Assembly: GCA_009705435.1 (NCBI GenBank)
Contig: WLTJ01000029.1
Coordinates: 1 to 11,003, forward strand
Origin: Actinomycetota bacterium
Lineage (GTDB): Bacteria; Actinomycetota; Acidimicrobiia; Acidimicrobiales; Ilumatobacteraceae
Length of the DNA: 11,003 nucleotides
Direction of reading: 5' to 3'
In this document: piece after piece, positions 1 to 6,447 of the stretch
How the letters are laid out: each line of letters starts with the position of its first letter
How positions within the stretch are numbered: position 1 is the first letter of the stretch
Program-made: the position numbers and the translations under genes
The notes under the pieces: generated by a model
Databases searched by the model: none
The model's input: the letters and a program-made list of their open reading frames with translations, nothing else
What the model was told of the DNA's origin: nothing

Positions 1-697
1 CATAGTTGATCACAGATGTTTTCAATCCGCTGAAACTGAAATCTAAGCCATCGTGCATCATCGCTCTCGGAAAACTCACCGCTTGCGGATCACCAGTGCG
101 GGCAATGGCATCAATCGCTGGTCCACCTGGATATCCGAGCCCGAGAAAACGCGCCACTTTGTCAAAGGCTTCGCCAGCGGCATCATCAATTGTGCGACCC
201 AACAACTTGTATTGACCATGACCGCGCATCTCAATGAGCATCGTGTGACCACCCGATACGAGTAGCACTACTAACGGCATCTCTAAGGTTGGGTCTTCCA
301 ACAAACCCGCATAGAGGTGGGCCTCAAGGTGATTCACGCCGATGTAGGGAACCTCCCACGTGAGAGCGAGAGCTTTGGCGGCTGAAACGCCAATCAGTAA
401 TGCCCCAATCAAGCCAGGGCCGTGAGTTGCTGCTACTGCATTGATTCGCCTTTCATCAATGCCAGATTCACGAATAGCTTGAGCGATCACAGGATTCAGT
501 AAATCTAAGTGCGCTCGACCAGCAATCTCTGGGACTACTCCGCCATATTGCGCGTGAAGATCAATTTGGGTGCTCACGACACTGCTCAGAACATCGTGAC
601 CGCCCATCACAATCGCAGCGGCAGTTTCATCACAACTAGTTTCGATCGCCAAAATCACCGTTGATTCATCAACGACAAGATTCGTAAAGTTGTTCAT
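1..697 (-). CDS. tsaD: tRNA N6-threonylcarbamoyladenosine (t6A) transferase TsaD, 3' end cut by window edge
   Basis: TsaD is the catalytic subunit that moves threonylcarbamoyl from TC-AMP onto A37 of ANN-decoding tRNAs, working in the cytoplasm with TsaB and TsaE. I translated this frame by hand. It is open for 232 codons from the ATG at 697-695 and runs off the left edge, so about 100 C-terminal residues of a usual ~340 are missing. Visible motifs are ILAIETSCDET (15-25), YGGVVPEIAGRAH (51-63), GPGLIGALLIG (93-103), the metal-binding HLEAH (H123 and H127), LVSGGHT (146-152), DDAAGEAFDKVAR (171-183) and FSFSGLKT (220-227). The third metal ligand, an Asp near residue 300, lies outside the window. 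The chosen ATG overlaps the rimI stop as ATGA, which implies translational coupling. A GTG at 658-656 would match the usual family start more closely and cannot be excluded; it would remove 13 residues. Confidence 0.97.
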   Translation of the reverse strand, partial: MNNFTNLVVDESTVILAIETSCDETAAAIVMGGHDVLSSVVSTQIDLHAQYGGVVPEIAGRAHLDLLNPVIAQAIRESGIDERRINAVAATHGPGLIGALLIGVSAAKALALTWEVPYIGVNHLEAHLYAGLLEDPTLEMPLVVLLVSGGHTMLIEMRGHGQYKLLGRTIDDAAGEAFDKVARFLGLGYPGGPAIDAIARTGDPQAVSFPRAMMHDGLDFSFSGLKTSVINY

Positions 698-1236
698 TGG
701 CCACCACCAAGTGCGTTGAGGCGCAGACGATATTCGGTACTTTGAATATCATGAGCCCACATCACAAGAGCATCTTCAGTATTTTCATAATAACGCTGCC
801 GAATGCCTGCCGGAGCGAAACCAAAAATGCGATATAAAGCATGGGCAGATGTATTACTGGCACGCACCTCAAGAGTGAGCGCCTGGGCGCCGCGAACAAT
901 CGCTTGCTCAATGAGTTGAAACAATAAGTATTTTCCGATACCTTCTCGTCGTCGCTGGGGATCGACAGCAATATTGCTGATATGCGCTTCGTCCACCATA
1001 AACATCAAGCCGGCGTAGCCAACTAATTGATTTTTCTCTTTAGCCACAATGTAAAACCGCTCACCACGACGAGCAAGATCGATTTCGCTGGAGAAAACCC
1101 CCGAAGTCCACGGCTTGGGATAAACCTGCTCTTCAATCTTCAAAATATCGCCGAGGTGGCGACGACGCATTGGTTCAATTGACAGACCATGTGATTCCTG
1201 CGAACTTGACTTGAGTAAACGCGAGACGATACTCAT
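694..1236 (-). CDS. rimI: RimI-type ribosomal protein/N-terminal acetyltransferase (GNAT)
   Basis: This is a GNAT-fold N-acetyltransferase of the RimI type, which uses acetyl-CoA to acetylate protein N-termini (classically ribosomal protein S18). The 180-residue reading starts at the ATG 1236-1234, which overlaps the tsaB stop as ATGA. A longer frame from 1272 would overlap tsaB by 40 bp and is less likely. Motifs include the substrate-side EEQVYPKPWT (35-44), HISNIAVDPQRRREGIGKYL (85-104) holding the acetyl-CoA pyrophosphate loop, LEVRASN (122-128), ALYRIFGF (133-140) with the likely general-acid Tyr135, and the RimI-like RYYENTEDALVM (148-159). About 17 residues precede the first conserved strand, and a short tail of about 16 follows the last motif. 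Its position between tsaB and tsaD is typical of bacteria. The true substrate in this organism is not known; in some actinobacteria RimI acts on many N-termini. Confidence 0.93.
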   Translation of the reverse strand: MSIVSRLLKSSSQESHGLSIEPMRRRHLGDILKIEEQVYPKPWTSGVFSSEIDLARRGERFYIVAKEKNQLVGYAGLMFMVDEAHISNIAVDPQRRREGIGKYLLFQLIEQAIVRGAQALTLEVRASNTSAHALYRIFGFAPAGIRQRYYENTEDALVMWAHDIQSTEYRLRLNALGGGQ

Positions 1237-1946
1237 GCCGCTCCACCTGGTCCCGAATGTCGCGTTGACCAATTGATCTCAGCATCGGGTTGACGCAAAT
1301 ACATCGCTTGGATTGCTGCAGGGTCTACCCAGTCTTCGCGCACGGCACGGGCATATGCCATCTGCACGAGTGCGGCGGAACTCGGAAAAGCCAACGAAGG
1401 CTCGGCAAATTCAACGGGATATCCGAGTGTTATCTCATCTCGATAACGCAAAGCACCGTCGCCGACACAAACCGTGTCTTGAGACCGCTCTGATAATGCG
1501 ATCAGCAACTCGTCAATTGTCCCAGTCTTTGGTTCCATGACACGCGAAAGACCAGCCGCTGTCTGACGATAAAAAGCGTAGAAAACTTCACCTTTACGAG
1601 CATCAATCACTGAGGCAATAAGTTTCTCGGTGTGGCGCACAGGGTGGGCTAACAAGTCGAGGCTTGAAAGCGGAATGATCCCAATACCTAAAGCCTGAGC
1701 CATCACTTTGGCAGCAGCCAACCCCACACGCATCCCAGTAAATAATCCGGGCCCGACATCAACAGCGATCACTGAAATTTCAGCGAGTTTGATATCGGCT
1801 TGTTGACACACAAATTCAATAGCTGGTGTCAATGTCTCCGCATGACGTCGTCCGCGAGTGACTTCAAACATTGCCAATACGCCCTCGTGATTGCCAATGG
1901 CAACGCTCACACGTTCAGTTGCTGTCTCAATCCCAAGAATCAACAT
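1233..1946 (-). CDS. tsaB: t6A biosynthesis protein TsaB (YeaZ family)
   Basis: TsaB is the non-catalytic ASKHA-fold partner that dimerises with TsaD and recruits TsaE for t6A37 synthesis. The 237 residues are of normal family length. Features seen are the N-terminal LGIETATERVSVAIG strand-turn (4-18), RRHAETL (33-39), DVGPGLFTGMRVGLAAAK (63-80), which matches the TsaB/TsaD signature, and IDARKGEVFYAFY (114-126), which is typical of TsaB. The ATG at 1946-1944 lies only 3 bp after the tsaE stop, and the TGA overlaps the rimI start. Tight coupling with tsaE, rimI and tsaD supports one transcript and coordinated stoichiometry. The TsaD HxxxH metal motif is absent, as expected for TsaB. Confidence 0.96.
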   Translation of the reverse strand: MLILGIETATERVSVAIGNHEGVLAMFEVTRGRRHAETLTPAIEFVCQQADIKLAEISVIAVDVGPGLFTGMRVGLAAAKVMAQALGIGIIPLSSLDLLAHPVRHTEKLIASVIDARKGEVFYAFYRQTAAGLSRVMEPKTGTIDELLIALSERSQDTVCVGDGALRYRDEITLGYPVEFAEPSLAFPSSAALVQMAYARAVREDWVDPAAIQAMYLRQPDAEINWSTRHSGPGGAA

Positions 1947-1949
1947 GAC

Positions 1950-2438
1950 TTACATCTCCACTTGCCATGGAGCGAAGGCACTCAATACACGTTCCCAACG
2001 AGGAGTCCACGTCTGCCCGTTCGCAGTAAGCACGATCTTGCGCTGATCGTCCTGATCAGGCATTCGCGAAATACACACTTCAAGATGTGCCCCGAGGATT
2101 TCGGCGGCCATGTCACCCCACTCAACCAACATCACGCCAGATTCTTCCACCATTTCATGAAGTCCCAGATCGGTCACTTCACCAAGACGATCAAGTCGGT
2201 ATAAATCTGCGTGATGCAAAACAAGCCGACCACTGTCGTAGGTGTGCACCAATGTAAAAGTTGGACTTGTGATCGGCTCGGTAATTCCCAAAGCCTGACC
2301 GAAGCCTTGCGCGAAGGCGGTCTTCCCCGCTCCCATTTCGCCGGCGAGGACAATCACATCACCCGATCGAGACAACTGAGCCAACGCCGAGGCCACAGCG
2401 TGGGTCTCCACAAGCGAGTTGACTGACAAAGAAATCAC
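1950..2438 (-). CDS. tsaE: t6A biosynthesis ATPase TsaE (YjeE family)
   Basis: TsaE is the P-loop ATPase that drives turnover of the TsaBD t6A synthase. The 162-residue product shows the Walker A GEMGAGKT (33-40), the switch-like SPTFTLVHTY (58-67), HHADLYRL (75-82) and the Walker B-like VMLVEWGD (102-109), all typical of the family. The start appears to be GTG at 2438-2436. An in-frame TAA lies upstream (2465-2463) with no other start between, and a GGTAGG stretch sits about 9 bases before the GTG. It is the first gene of the tsaE-tsaB-rimI-tsaD run. The plus-strand neighbour separates it from alr, so it probably needs its own promoter in the 133-bp divergent gap. The C-terminal 40 residues are poorly conserved in this family and carry no motif I recognise. 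Confidence 0.96.
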   Translation of the reverse strand: MISLSVNSLVETHAVASALAQLSRSGDVIVLAGEMGAGKTAFAQGFGQALGITEPITSPTFTLVHTYDSGRLVLHHADLYRLDRLGEVTDLGLHEMVEESGVMLVEWGDMAAEILGAHLEVCISRMPDQDDQRKIVLTANGQTWTPRWERVLSAFAPWQVEM

Positions 2439-2571
2439 ATGATTGAGCCTACCGAGCGCTCTTTATTCTAGGAATCCACTGCAAAACCAGTTCCCGTAGG
2501 TGTCCCCCGTATTCTCTGACGCCCATTTCGGCTAGAAGGAACTTAAATCGACGATCAACTAAGGTTTCTCT
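2439..2571. promoter_or_regulatory. Divergent intergenic region, likely promoters for tsaE (-) and the LLM oxidoreductase gene (+)
   Basis: These 133 bp are the only sizeable gap in the window and lie between two divergently read genes, so both promoters should be here. On the minus strand a TAGAAT hexamer (2470-2465) could be a -10 about 26 bp before the tsaE start, but I find no good -35 at the right spacing. On the plus strand neither TATTCT copy (2464-2469 and 2510-2515) has a convincing -35. An AAGG at 2561-2564, 7 bases before the ATG at 2572, is a plausible ribosome binding site for the oxidoreductase gene. An 8-bp palindrome lies at 2454-2461. The location is inferred from gene layout; the individual hexamers are weak. 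Confidence 0.4.
2454..2461. repeat. 8-bp perfect palindrome GAGCGCTC upstream of tsaE
   Basis: GAGCGCTC is its own reverse complement and sits 16 bp upstream of the tsaE GTG, just downstream of the candidate minus-strand -10 hexamer. That position would suit a small operator, but an 8-bp palindrome is short enough to occur by chance in 11 kb. Confidence 0.25.
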
Positions 2572-3471
2572 ATGAAGTTCATCTTCCAGTATCCAGACTT
2601 CCATGGCCTTGATGGCGACATGCTTGATGCAGGTTCAGTTTCTGAATTGGCTATTTTGGCTGAAGCACATGGTTGGGATGGCTTCTCGTTTACTGAGCAC
2701 CCCGCACCAACAGCAAAGTGGCTGGAGACTGGTGGTCACCAGAGCCTTGACCCATTCGTTGCCTTGGGACATGTCGCAGCGGTGACCAAGCGGCTGAAGT
2801 TACTGACATATCTCGCTGTGCTTCCCTATCGCAATCCTCTTTTACTAGCAAAATCTGCGGCGACAGTCGACAAATTGTCGAATGGTCGCTTCATTCTTGG
2901 AGTCGGGGCCGGTTATCTCAAGGCCGAATATTTCGCCCTGGGTGTGGATTTTGAAGAACGAAACGTACTCTTCGATGAAGCTCTTGATGTCCTGCCATTG
3001 CATTGGTCGGGTGAACCATTCAATTATCAAGGCACGCATTTCAGTTGCCGCGACACTATTGGTCGCCCTCGCCCCGTGCAACAACCCGTTCCTATTTGGA
3101 TCGGCGGTAATGCTTCTCTCACTCTTCGTCGTGTCGCCGAGCGCGCTCAAGGCTGGATGCCACTGATCGGACCAGAGGATATATTTTCCACTGTCCGTTC
3201 TCCGTCAATGACGACGGCTGATGATCTCATCAAACGCTTGCAGACACTGAAGCAGTTGGCCGGCGAACGATTCGCGTCACTGGACATCGTCTTGCCCTAC
3301 ACCGACTCATCCATCTTCAATACCGCGCACGATGTTGAACGACATCGCGATACATTCGGACGCTTCAGTGAACTTGGCACCACATGGATGGTCTTGTCCG
3401 GACCAAGTGGACCGCATCCAAAGTCCGCAGACTTCATTGGAGAGTTTGGCGAAATGTACCTCGGTACTTAA
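2572..3471 (+). CDS. LLM-class (luciferase-like) oxidoreductase, probably F420-dependent
   Basis: This 299-residue protein has the luciferase-like monooxygenase TIM-barrel signature and resembles the actinobacterial F420-dependent LLM subfamily. Seen are FQYPDF at the N-terminus, LAEAHGWDGFSFTEHP (29-44), the cofactor-side RLKLLTYLAVLPYRNPLLLAK (74-94), SNGRFILGVGAGYLKAEYFA (103-122), FEERNVLFDEAL (127-138), GRPRPVQQPVPIWIGGN (164-180) and RVAERAQGWMP (187-197). F420 rather than FMN as cofactor is inferred from subfamily resemblance; the substrate cannot be read from sequence. It is the only plus-strand gene here. It is divergent from tsaE and converges on alr with a 25-bp gap, so it stands outside both minus-strand operons. 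An AAGG lies 7 bases before the ATG. No F420 biosynthesis gene is nearby. No signal peptide or membrane segment is apparent. Confidence 0.88.
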   Translation: MKFIFQYPDFHGLDGDMLDAGSVSELAILAEAHGWDGFSFTEHPAPTAKWLETGGHQSLDPFVALGHVAAVTKRLKLLTYLAVLPYRNPLLLAKSAATVDKLSNGRFILGVGAGYLKAEYFALGVDFEERNVLFDEALDVLPLHWSGEPFNYQGTHFSCRDTIGRPRPVQQPVPIWIGGNASLTLRRVAERAQGWMPLIGPEDIFSTVRSPSMTTADDLIKRLQTLKQLAGERFASLDIVLPYTDSSIFNTAHDVERHRDTFGRFSELGTTWMVLSGPSGPHPKSADFIGEFGEMYLGT

Positions 3472-3496
3472 ATACAGATATGCACTGTCAGAACAT

Positions 3497-4618
3497 TCAG
3501 CGATAGACCCGCCCGAGGCGCGCTGAAAGTCCACAGACGATCTCATAACCAATGGTCTCCAACACTCGTCCCCAATCATTGGGCGTGATCGTCTCTTGAC
3601 CCTGTGAGCCAAGTAGCACCACCTCATCACCAACCGCAATTGACGAATTTGCGATGTCCACCATGAGTTGGTCCATCGTCACACGCCCGACAATAGGGAA
3701 ACGTTGATCGGCGATCAAAACCTCACCGCCTACAGCAGACAATCGACGCGGTACCCCATCGGCATAACCAAGTGGGATAGTCGCTATGCGAGTCGCCTCT
3801 CGCACCTGATACCGCTGTCCATAGGAGATGCCTTCGCCTGCCGAAACTTTTTTTATAAATGAAACTCGCGACTTTAGGGATAAGGCTTGTCGTAAATTGC
3901 TGCACATTGGGTCCATTGAAGTATCAGGGGCGATTCCATACATAGCAATCCCGACACGGACTAGATCGCGATGAGCATCAGCGCGCCGGAGAGTCGCTGC
4001 TGAGTTGGCGATATGCACCCAACCAGTTTCAATTCCAGCGCGTCGTAAATTCCCGAGCACAGAATCAAATCTTGCAATCTGCGTATCGGTAAATGACGTG
4101 TCGTAGTCATCAGCGCTCGCCAGGTGTGTATACACACCCCCCAAGACCAGTTCTGGAGCACGAGCCAAAATCCGTCCCCCAAGTTCAACAGCGTCAGCAG
4201 GTTTACAACCCACTCGATTCATACCAGTGTCAACTTTGAGATGAACCTCTTGACCAATCACCCCACGGATTCGCGCTTGGTGTTCCAAAGCATCGATGTG
4301 GCCCACTGAATATGCCGTTGCAATCAAACCGTGAGAAATCATTTCCCCGATTTGGTCAAGTGGCTGTTCAGAAAAAACGAGAATCGGCGCTTCAATCCCA
4401 GCGCGCCTTAATTCAACGCCTTCTTGCACCAGTGCCACACATAAACCATGAGCTCCGGCTTCCAAGGCGGCTTGCGCTACTTGGATCGCTCCATGTCCGT
4501 AACCATTTGCTTTAACGACAACCATGATCTTGGCATCACCGATCAAAGAACTCAGATACGAGACATTGTGACGCACTGCATCAAGATCAACTTCTATCCA
4601 TGCTGCTCGTGCACTCAT
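3497..4618 (-). CDS. alr: Alanine racemase (PLP-dependent)
   Basis: Alr interconverts L- and D-alanine in the cytoplasm and supplies D-Ala for peptidoglycan. The 373 residues are of full family length. The N-terminal PLP barrel carries WIEVDLDAVRHN (7-18) and VVVKANGYGHGA (33-44) with PLP lysine K36. KVDTGMNRVG (128-137) and VHIANSAATL (201-210) follow. The C-terminal domain has GEGISYGQRY (261-270) with the second catalytic base Tyr266, IPLGYADGVPRRLS (281-294) and GRVTMDQLMVD (311-321), so the enzyme looks intact. Its ATG overlaps the nnr TGA as ATGA, indicating translational coupling. The gene ends 25 bp from the convergent oxidoreductase gene, and I see no hairpin-plus-U terminator in that gap. 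A run of seven A residues lies in codons 256-258, but the frame is undisturbed. Confidence 0.98.
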   Translation of the reverse strand: MSARAAWIEVDLDAVRHNVSYLSSLIGDAKIMVVVKANGYGHGAIQVAQAALEAGAHGLCVALVQEGVELRRAGIEAPILVFSEQPLDQIGEMISHGLIATAYSVGHIDALEHQARIRGVIGQEVHLKVDTGMNRVGCKPADAVELGGRILARAPELVLGGVYTHLASADDYDTSFTDTQIARFDSVLGNLRRAGIETGWVHIANSAATLRRADAHRDLVRVGIAMYGIAPDTSMDPMCSNLRQALSLKSRVSFIKKVSAGEGISYGQRYQVREATRIATIPLGYADGVPRRLSAVGGEVLIADQRFPIVGRVTMDQLMVDIANSSIAVGDEVVLLGSQGQETITPNDWGRVLETIGYEIVCGLSARLGRVYR

Positions 4619-6018
4619 CGTTCATCCTGCTTCGCTACGCGTCGGATCTCCGACAAGGCCGACGCAATGAGGTCTAGCAAATCTGAGGCGATTAAACCCT
4701 CATCGAAAGAGAATAGAGATGCAGCATGGCCGTGAATCCACGCTCCACATGCCGCTGCATGGAAGGCCTCAAGGCCCTGTGCCATTAAGCCACCGATAAT
4801 TCCCGCTAGAACATCTCCCGTCCCCGCAGTGGCCAATTTTTGATCCCCATTTGTCACCATCAGCACCTCTCCAGATGGTTCAGCAATGACAGTCGTCGTG
4901 CCCTTGAGAAGGCATACACAGTTTGTATCAATCGCCAGACGGCGAGCACTGGCGATCCGATCTGGTGAGGGGGCATACCCAAGCAGTGTTTGGTATTCAC
5001 CATCGTGAGGAGTCAGAACAGTTTCAGCAGAACGAGTGCGAACAATATTGCGCGCTCCATCCCCGCCCCATGCCACTGCAAATAATCCGTCGCCGTCAAT
5101 GACCATTGGTACTTGTGCTTCGGCGATGACACGACGTGTCTCCGACACAGTTCCTTCATCGCGACCTAACCCTGGTCCTACTACCATCGCCTTAAAGCGA
5201 TGCACATCTTCAAGTACATCTTCAGACCAAGAAAATGCACTTAAGGATCGACGTACAACTTCAGTGGGCGTAGTGCGATCATGGACGATTCCCGGAGATG
5301 CCAGATGAACAATCCCCGCTCCGCAGCGCATTGCTGCGGCAACACTGAGGTTGGCCGCTCCCATCATTCCAGTGCTACCCGCGAGGGCGTATAAACCTGT
5401 TTTCCATTTATGAGAATCAAAGGGGCGAGCAGGAATCCAAGCAGAAACATCAGCAAGTTCAACCTCATTAATATCTACATTGCCCATGCCAAGGTTGATA
5501 CCAATATCGATCAGTTCGATGTCACCACTCAAAGCCCGACCAACCCCAAGCAAGAGCCCCGGTTTCAAGGCCACGAAGGTGACGGTGCGCGTAGCTTGCC
5601 ATGTATCGCCGACCGCTAACCCGGTTAGTCCATCAACACCCGAGGGAATATCAACAGCGAGTACTGGAATGCCGTGAGTCGCGGGTGGGTTCCACTCACC
5701 ACGAAAGCCAGTTCCGAAGGCTGCATCAATGATCAGATCACTCACGGGAAGTCGTAGCGGCATCTGCTGTGCATCAAGCACATGAACTCGCACACCTTGA
5801 TCAGCTAGTAAGCGCGCTGCCATGCGACCATCAGCACCATTATTTCCCTTGCCGACGACGACAACGACGGTACGGCCATACAGGCCACCCATCATCCGTT
5901 TTGCTGTGCGGGCAACTGCCGCTCCAGCCCGACCAATCAATACATCAATCGGCGTACCTGCGGTCACGGTTTCACTATCTAGGACACGCATCTGCTTGGG
6001 AGTAAGAACTGGGCGCAT
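4615..6018 (-). CDS. nnr: Bifunctional NAD(P)HX epimerase / ADP-dependent NAD(P)HX dehydratase
   Basis: Nnr repairs hydrated NADH/NADPH: the N-terminal YjeF_N half epimerises R- and S-NAD(P)HX, and the C-terminal ribokinase-like half dehydrates the S form using ADP. I place the start at the ATG 6018-6016 (MRPVLTPKQM...), 4 bp after the acpS stop. A longer frame from 6075 would overlap acpS by 53 bp and adds 19 unconserved residues. The 467 residues show GKGNNGADG (56-64), IIDAAFGTG (96-104), VDIPSGVDG (122-130), HKWKTG (203-208) opening the dehydratase half, GPGLG (281-285), DGDGL (308-312), LTPHDGEY (335-342) and GTGDVLAG (399-406) with the likely catalytic Asp402. The epimerase half is compact, with few residues between the GNNGADG helix and the IIDAAFGTG strand. 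Gly-to-Ala in GNNGGDG is a mild change. Its TGA overlaps the alr start. Confidence 0.96.
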   Translation of the reverse strand: MRPVLTPKQMRVLDSETVTAGTPIDVLIGRAGAAVARTAKRMMGGLYGRTVVVVVGKGNNGADGRMAARLLADQGVRVHVLDAQQMPLRLPVSDLIIDAAFGTGFRGEWNPPATHGIPVLAVDIPSGVDGLTGLAVGDTWQATRTVTFVALKPGLLLGVGRALSGDIELIDIGINLGMGNVDINEVELADVSAWIPARPFDSHKWKTGLYALAGSTGMMGAANLSVAAAMRCGAGIVHLASPGIVHDRTTPTEVVRRSLSAFSWSEDVLEDVHRFKAMVVGPGLGRDEGTVSETRRVIAEAQVPMVIDGDGLFAVAWGGDGARNIVRTRSAETVLTPHDGEYQTLLGYAPSPDRIASARRLAIDTNCVCLLKGTTTVIAEPSGEVLMVTNGDQKLATAGTGDVLAGIIGGLMAQGLEAFHAAACGAWIHGHAASLFSFDEGLIASDLLDLIASALSEIRRVAKQDER

Positions 6019-6022
6019 CGAA

Positions 6023-6427
6023 CTATGACTCGCCCGCTGCCACGGAATTTGTGGGTGTGCCACTAGCGGTGACATAGGCCATCGCTATGGATTCAGTGTG
6101 GGTCAATGAGAGATGCCAGTGCGTTATCCCCTGATCTGTCGCTAACTGCTGGGCGCGTCCCACGACCAACAAATCTGGCTGACCTGATGACGCTCGACAG
6201 ACTGAGACATCGTGGAAATCAAACGCTCCAAGACCGACTCCGAGCGCTTTCATCACCGCTTCACGGGCGGCGAATCGTGCGGCCAGTGACGCGCTTGGAT
6301 CAACTTGGGGTTGCACATAAGACAGTTCTTCAGCAGTGAACAAACGCTCTTTCAAACTCGCACTGCGTTCTAGCGCTTGGCGAAAGCGCTCAATCTCCAC
6401 TGCATCAATACCAATGCCAATAATCAC
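6023..6427 (-). CDS. acpS: Holo-[acyl-carrier-protein] synthase AcpS
   Basis: AcpS moves 4'-phosphopantetheine from CoA onto a serine of apo-ACP, activating fatty-acid synthesis. The 134-residue protein has GIGIDAVEIERF (4-15) with Mg-binding Asp8, LFTAEEL (29-35), RFAAREAVMKALG (51-63) with Glu56, and HLSLTHTESIAMAYV (105-119), the usual C-terminal strand. Together these define the family clearly. The start is GTG at 6427-6425, which places the conserved first strand right at the N-terminus, as in other AcpS proteins. No strong Shine-Dalgarno is visible; a GGA lies about 9 bases upstream. The gene lies 19 bp after glmS and 4 bp before nnr, and acpS next to nnr is a common actinobacterial pairing. 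About 15 residues beyond the last strand look unstructured. Confidence 0.96.
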   Translation of the reverse strand: MIIGIGIDAVEIERFRQALERSASLKERLFTAEELSYVQPQVDPSASLAARFAAREAVMKALGVGLGAFDFHDVSVCRASSGQPDLLVVGRAQQLATDQGITHWHLSLTHTESIAMAYVTASGTPTNSVAAGES

Positions 6428-6431
6428 GACT

Positions 6432-6447
6432 GTTCAGTCCGTTCAGT
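6432..6447. repeat. Short direct repeat at the glmS/acpS junction
   Basis: GTTCAGT occurs at 6432-6438 and again at 6441-6447, 9 bp apart. The pair fills most of the 19-bp gap and touches the glmS stop codon. It is probably a small slippage duplication; no function is evident. Confidence 0.4.

Noticed and set aside
1237..1272. Longer N-terminus for rimI (12 extra residues)
   Set aside because: It would overlap tsaB by 40 bp, while the ATG at 1236 gives the same 4-bp ATGA overlap seen at two other junctions here.
3472..3496. Bidirectional terminator between the convergent oxidoreductase and alr genes
   Set aside because: The 25 bp contain no inverted repeat with a T-run, so no terminator can be supported from sequence.
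3848..3854. A run of seven A on the minus strand inside alr, in the A_AAA_AAA phase of a -1 slippery site, with the -1 frame open for about 40 more codons
   Set aside because: The zero frame continues unbroken through all Alr C-terminal motifs, no stimulating structure is apparent, and slippage would only give a protein lacking much of the C-terminal domain. Most likely ordinary Lys-Lys codons.
6019..6075. Longer N-terminus for nnr (19 extra residues)
   Set aside because: It lies inside acpS in another frame and is not like any Nnr start; the ATG at 6018 leads directly into the conserved RPVLTPKQM region.
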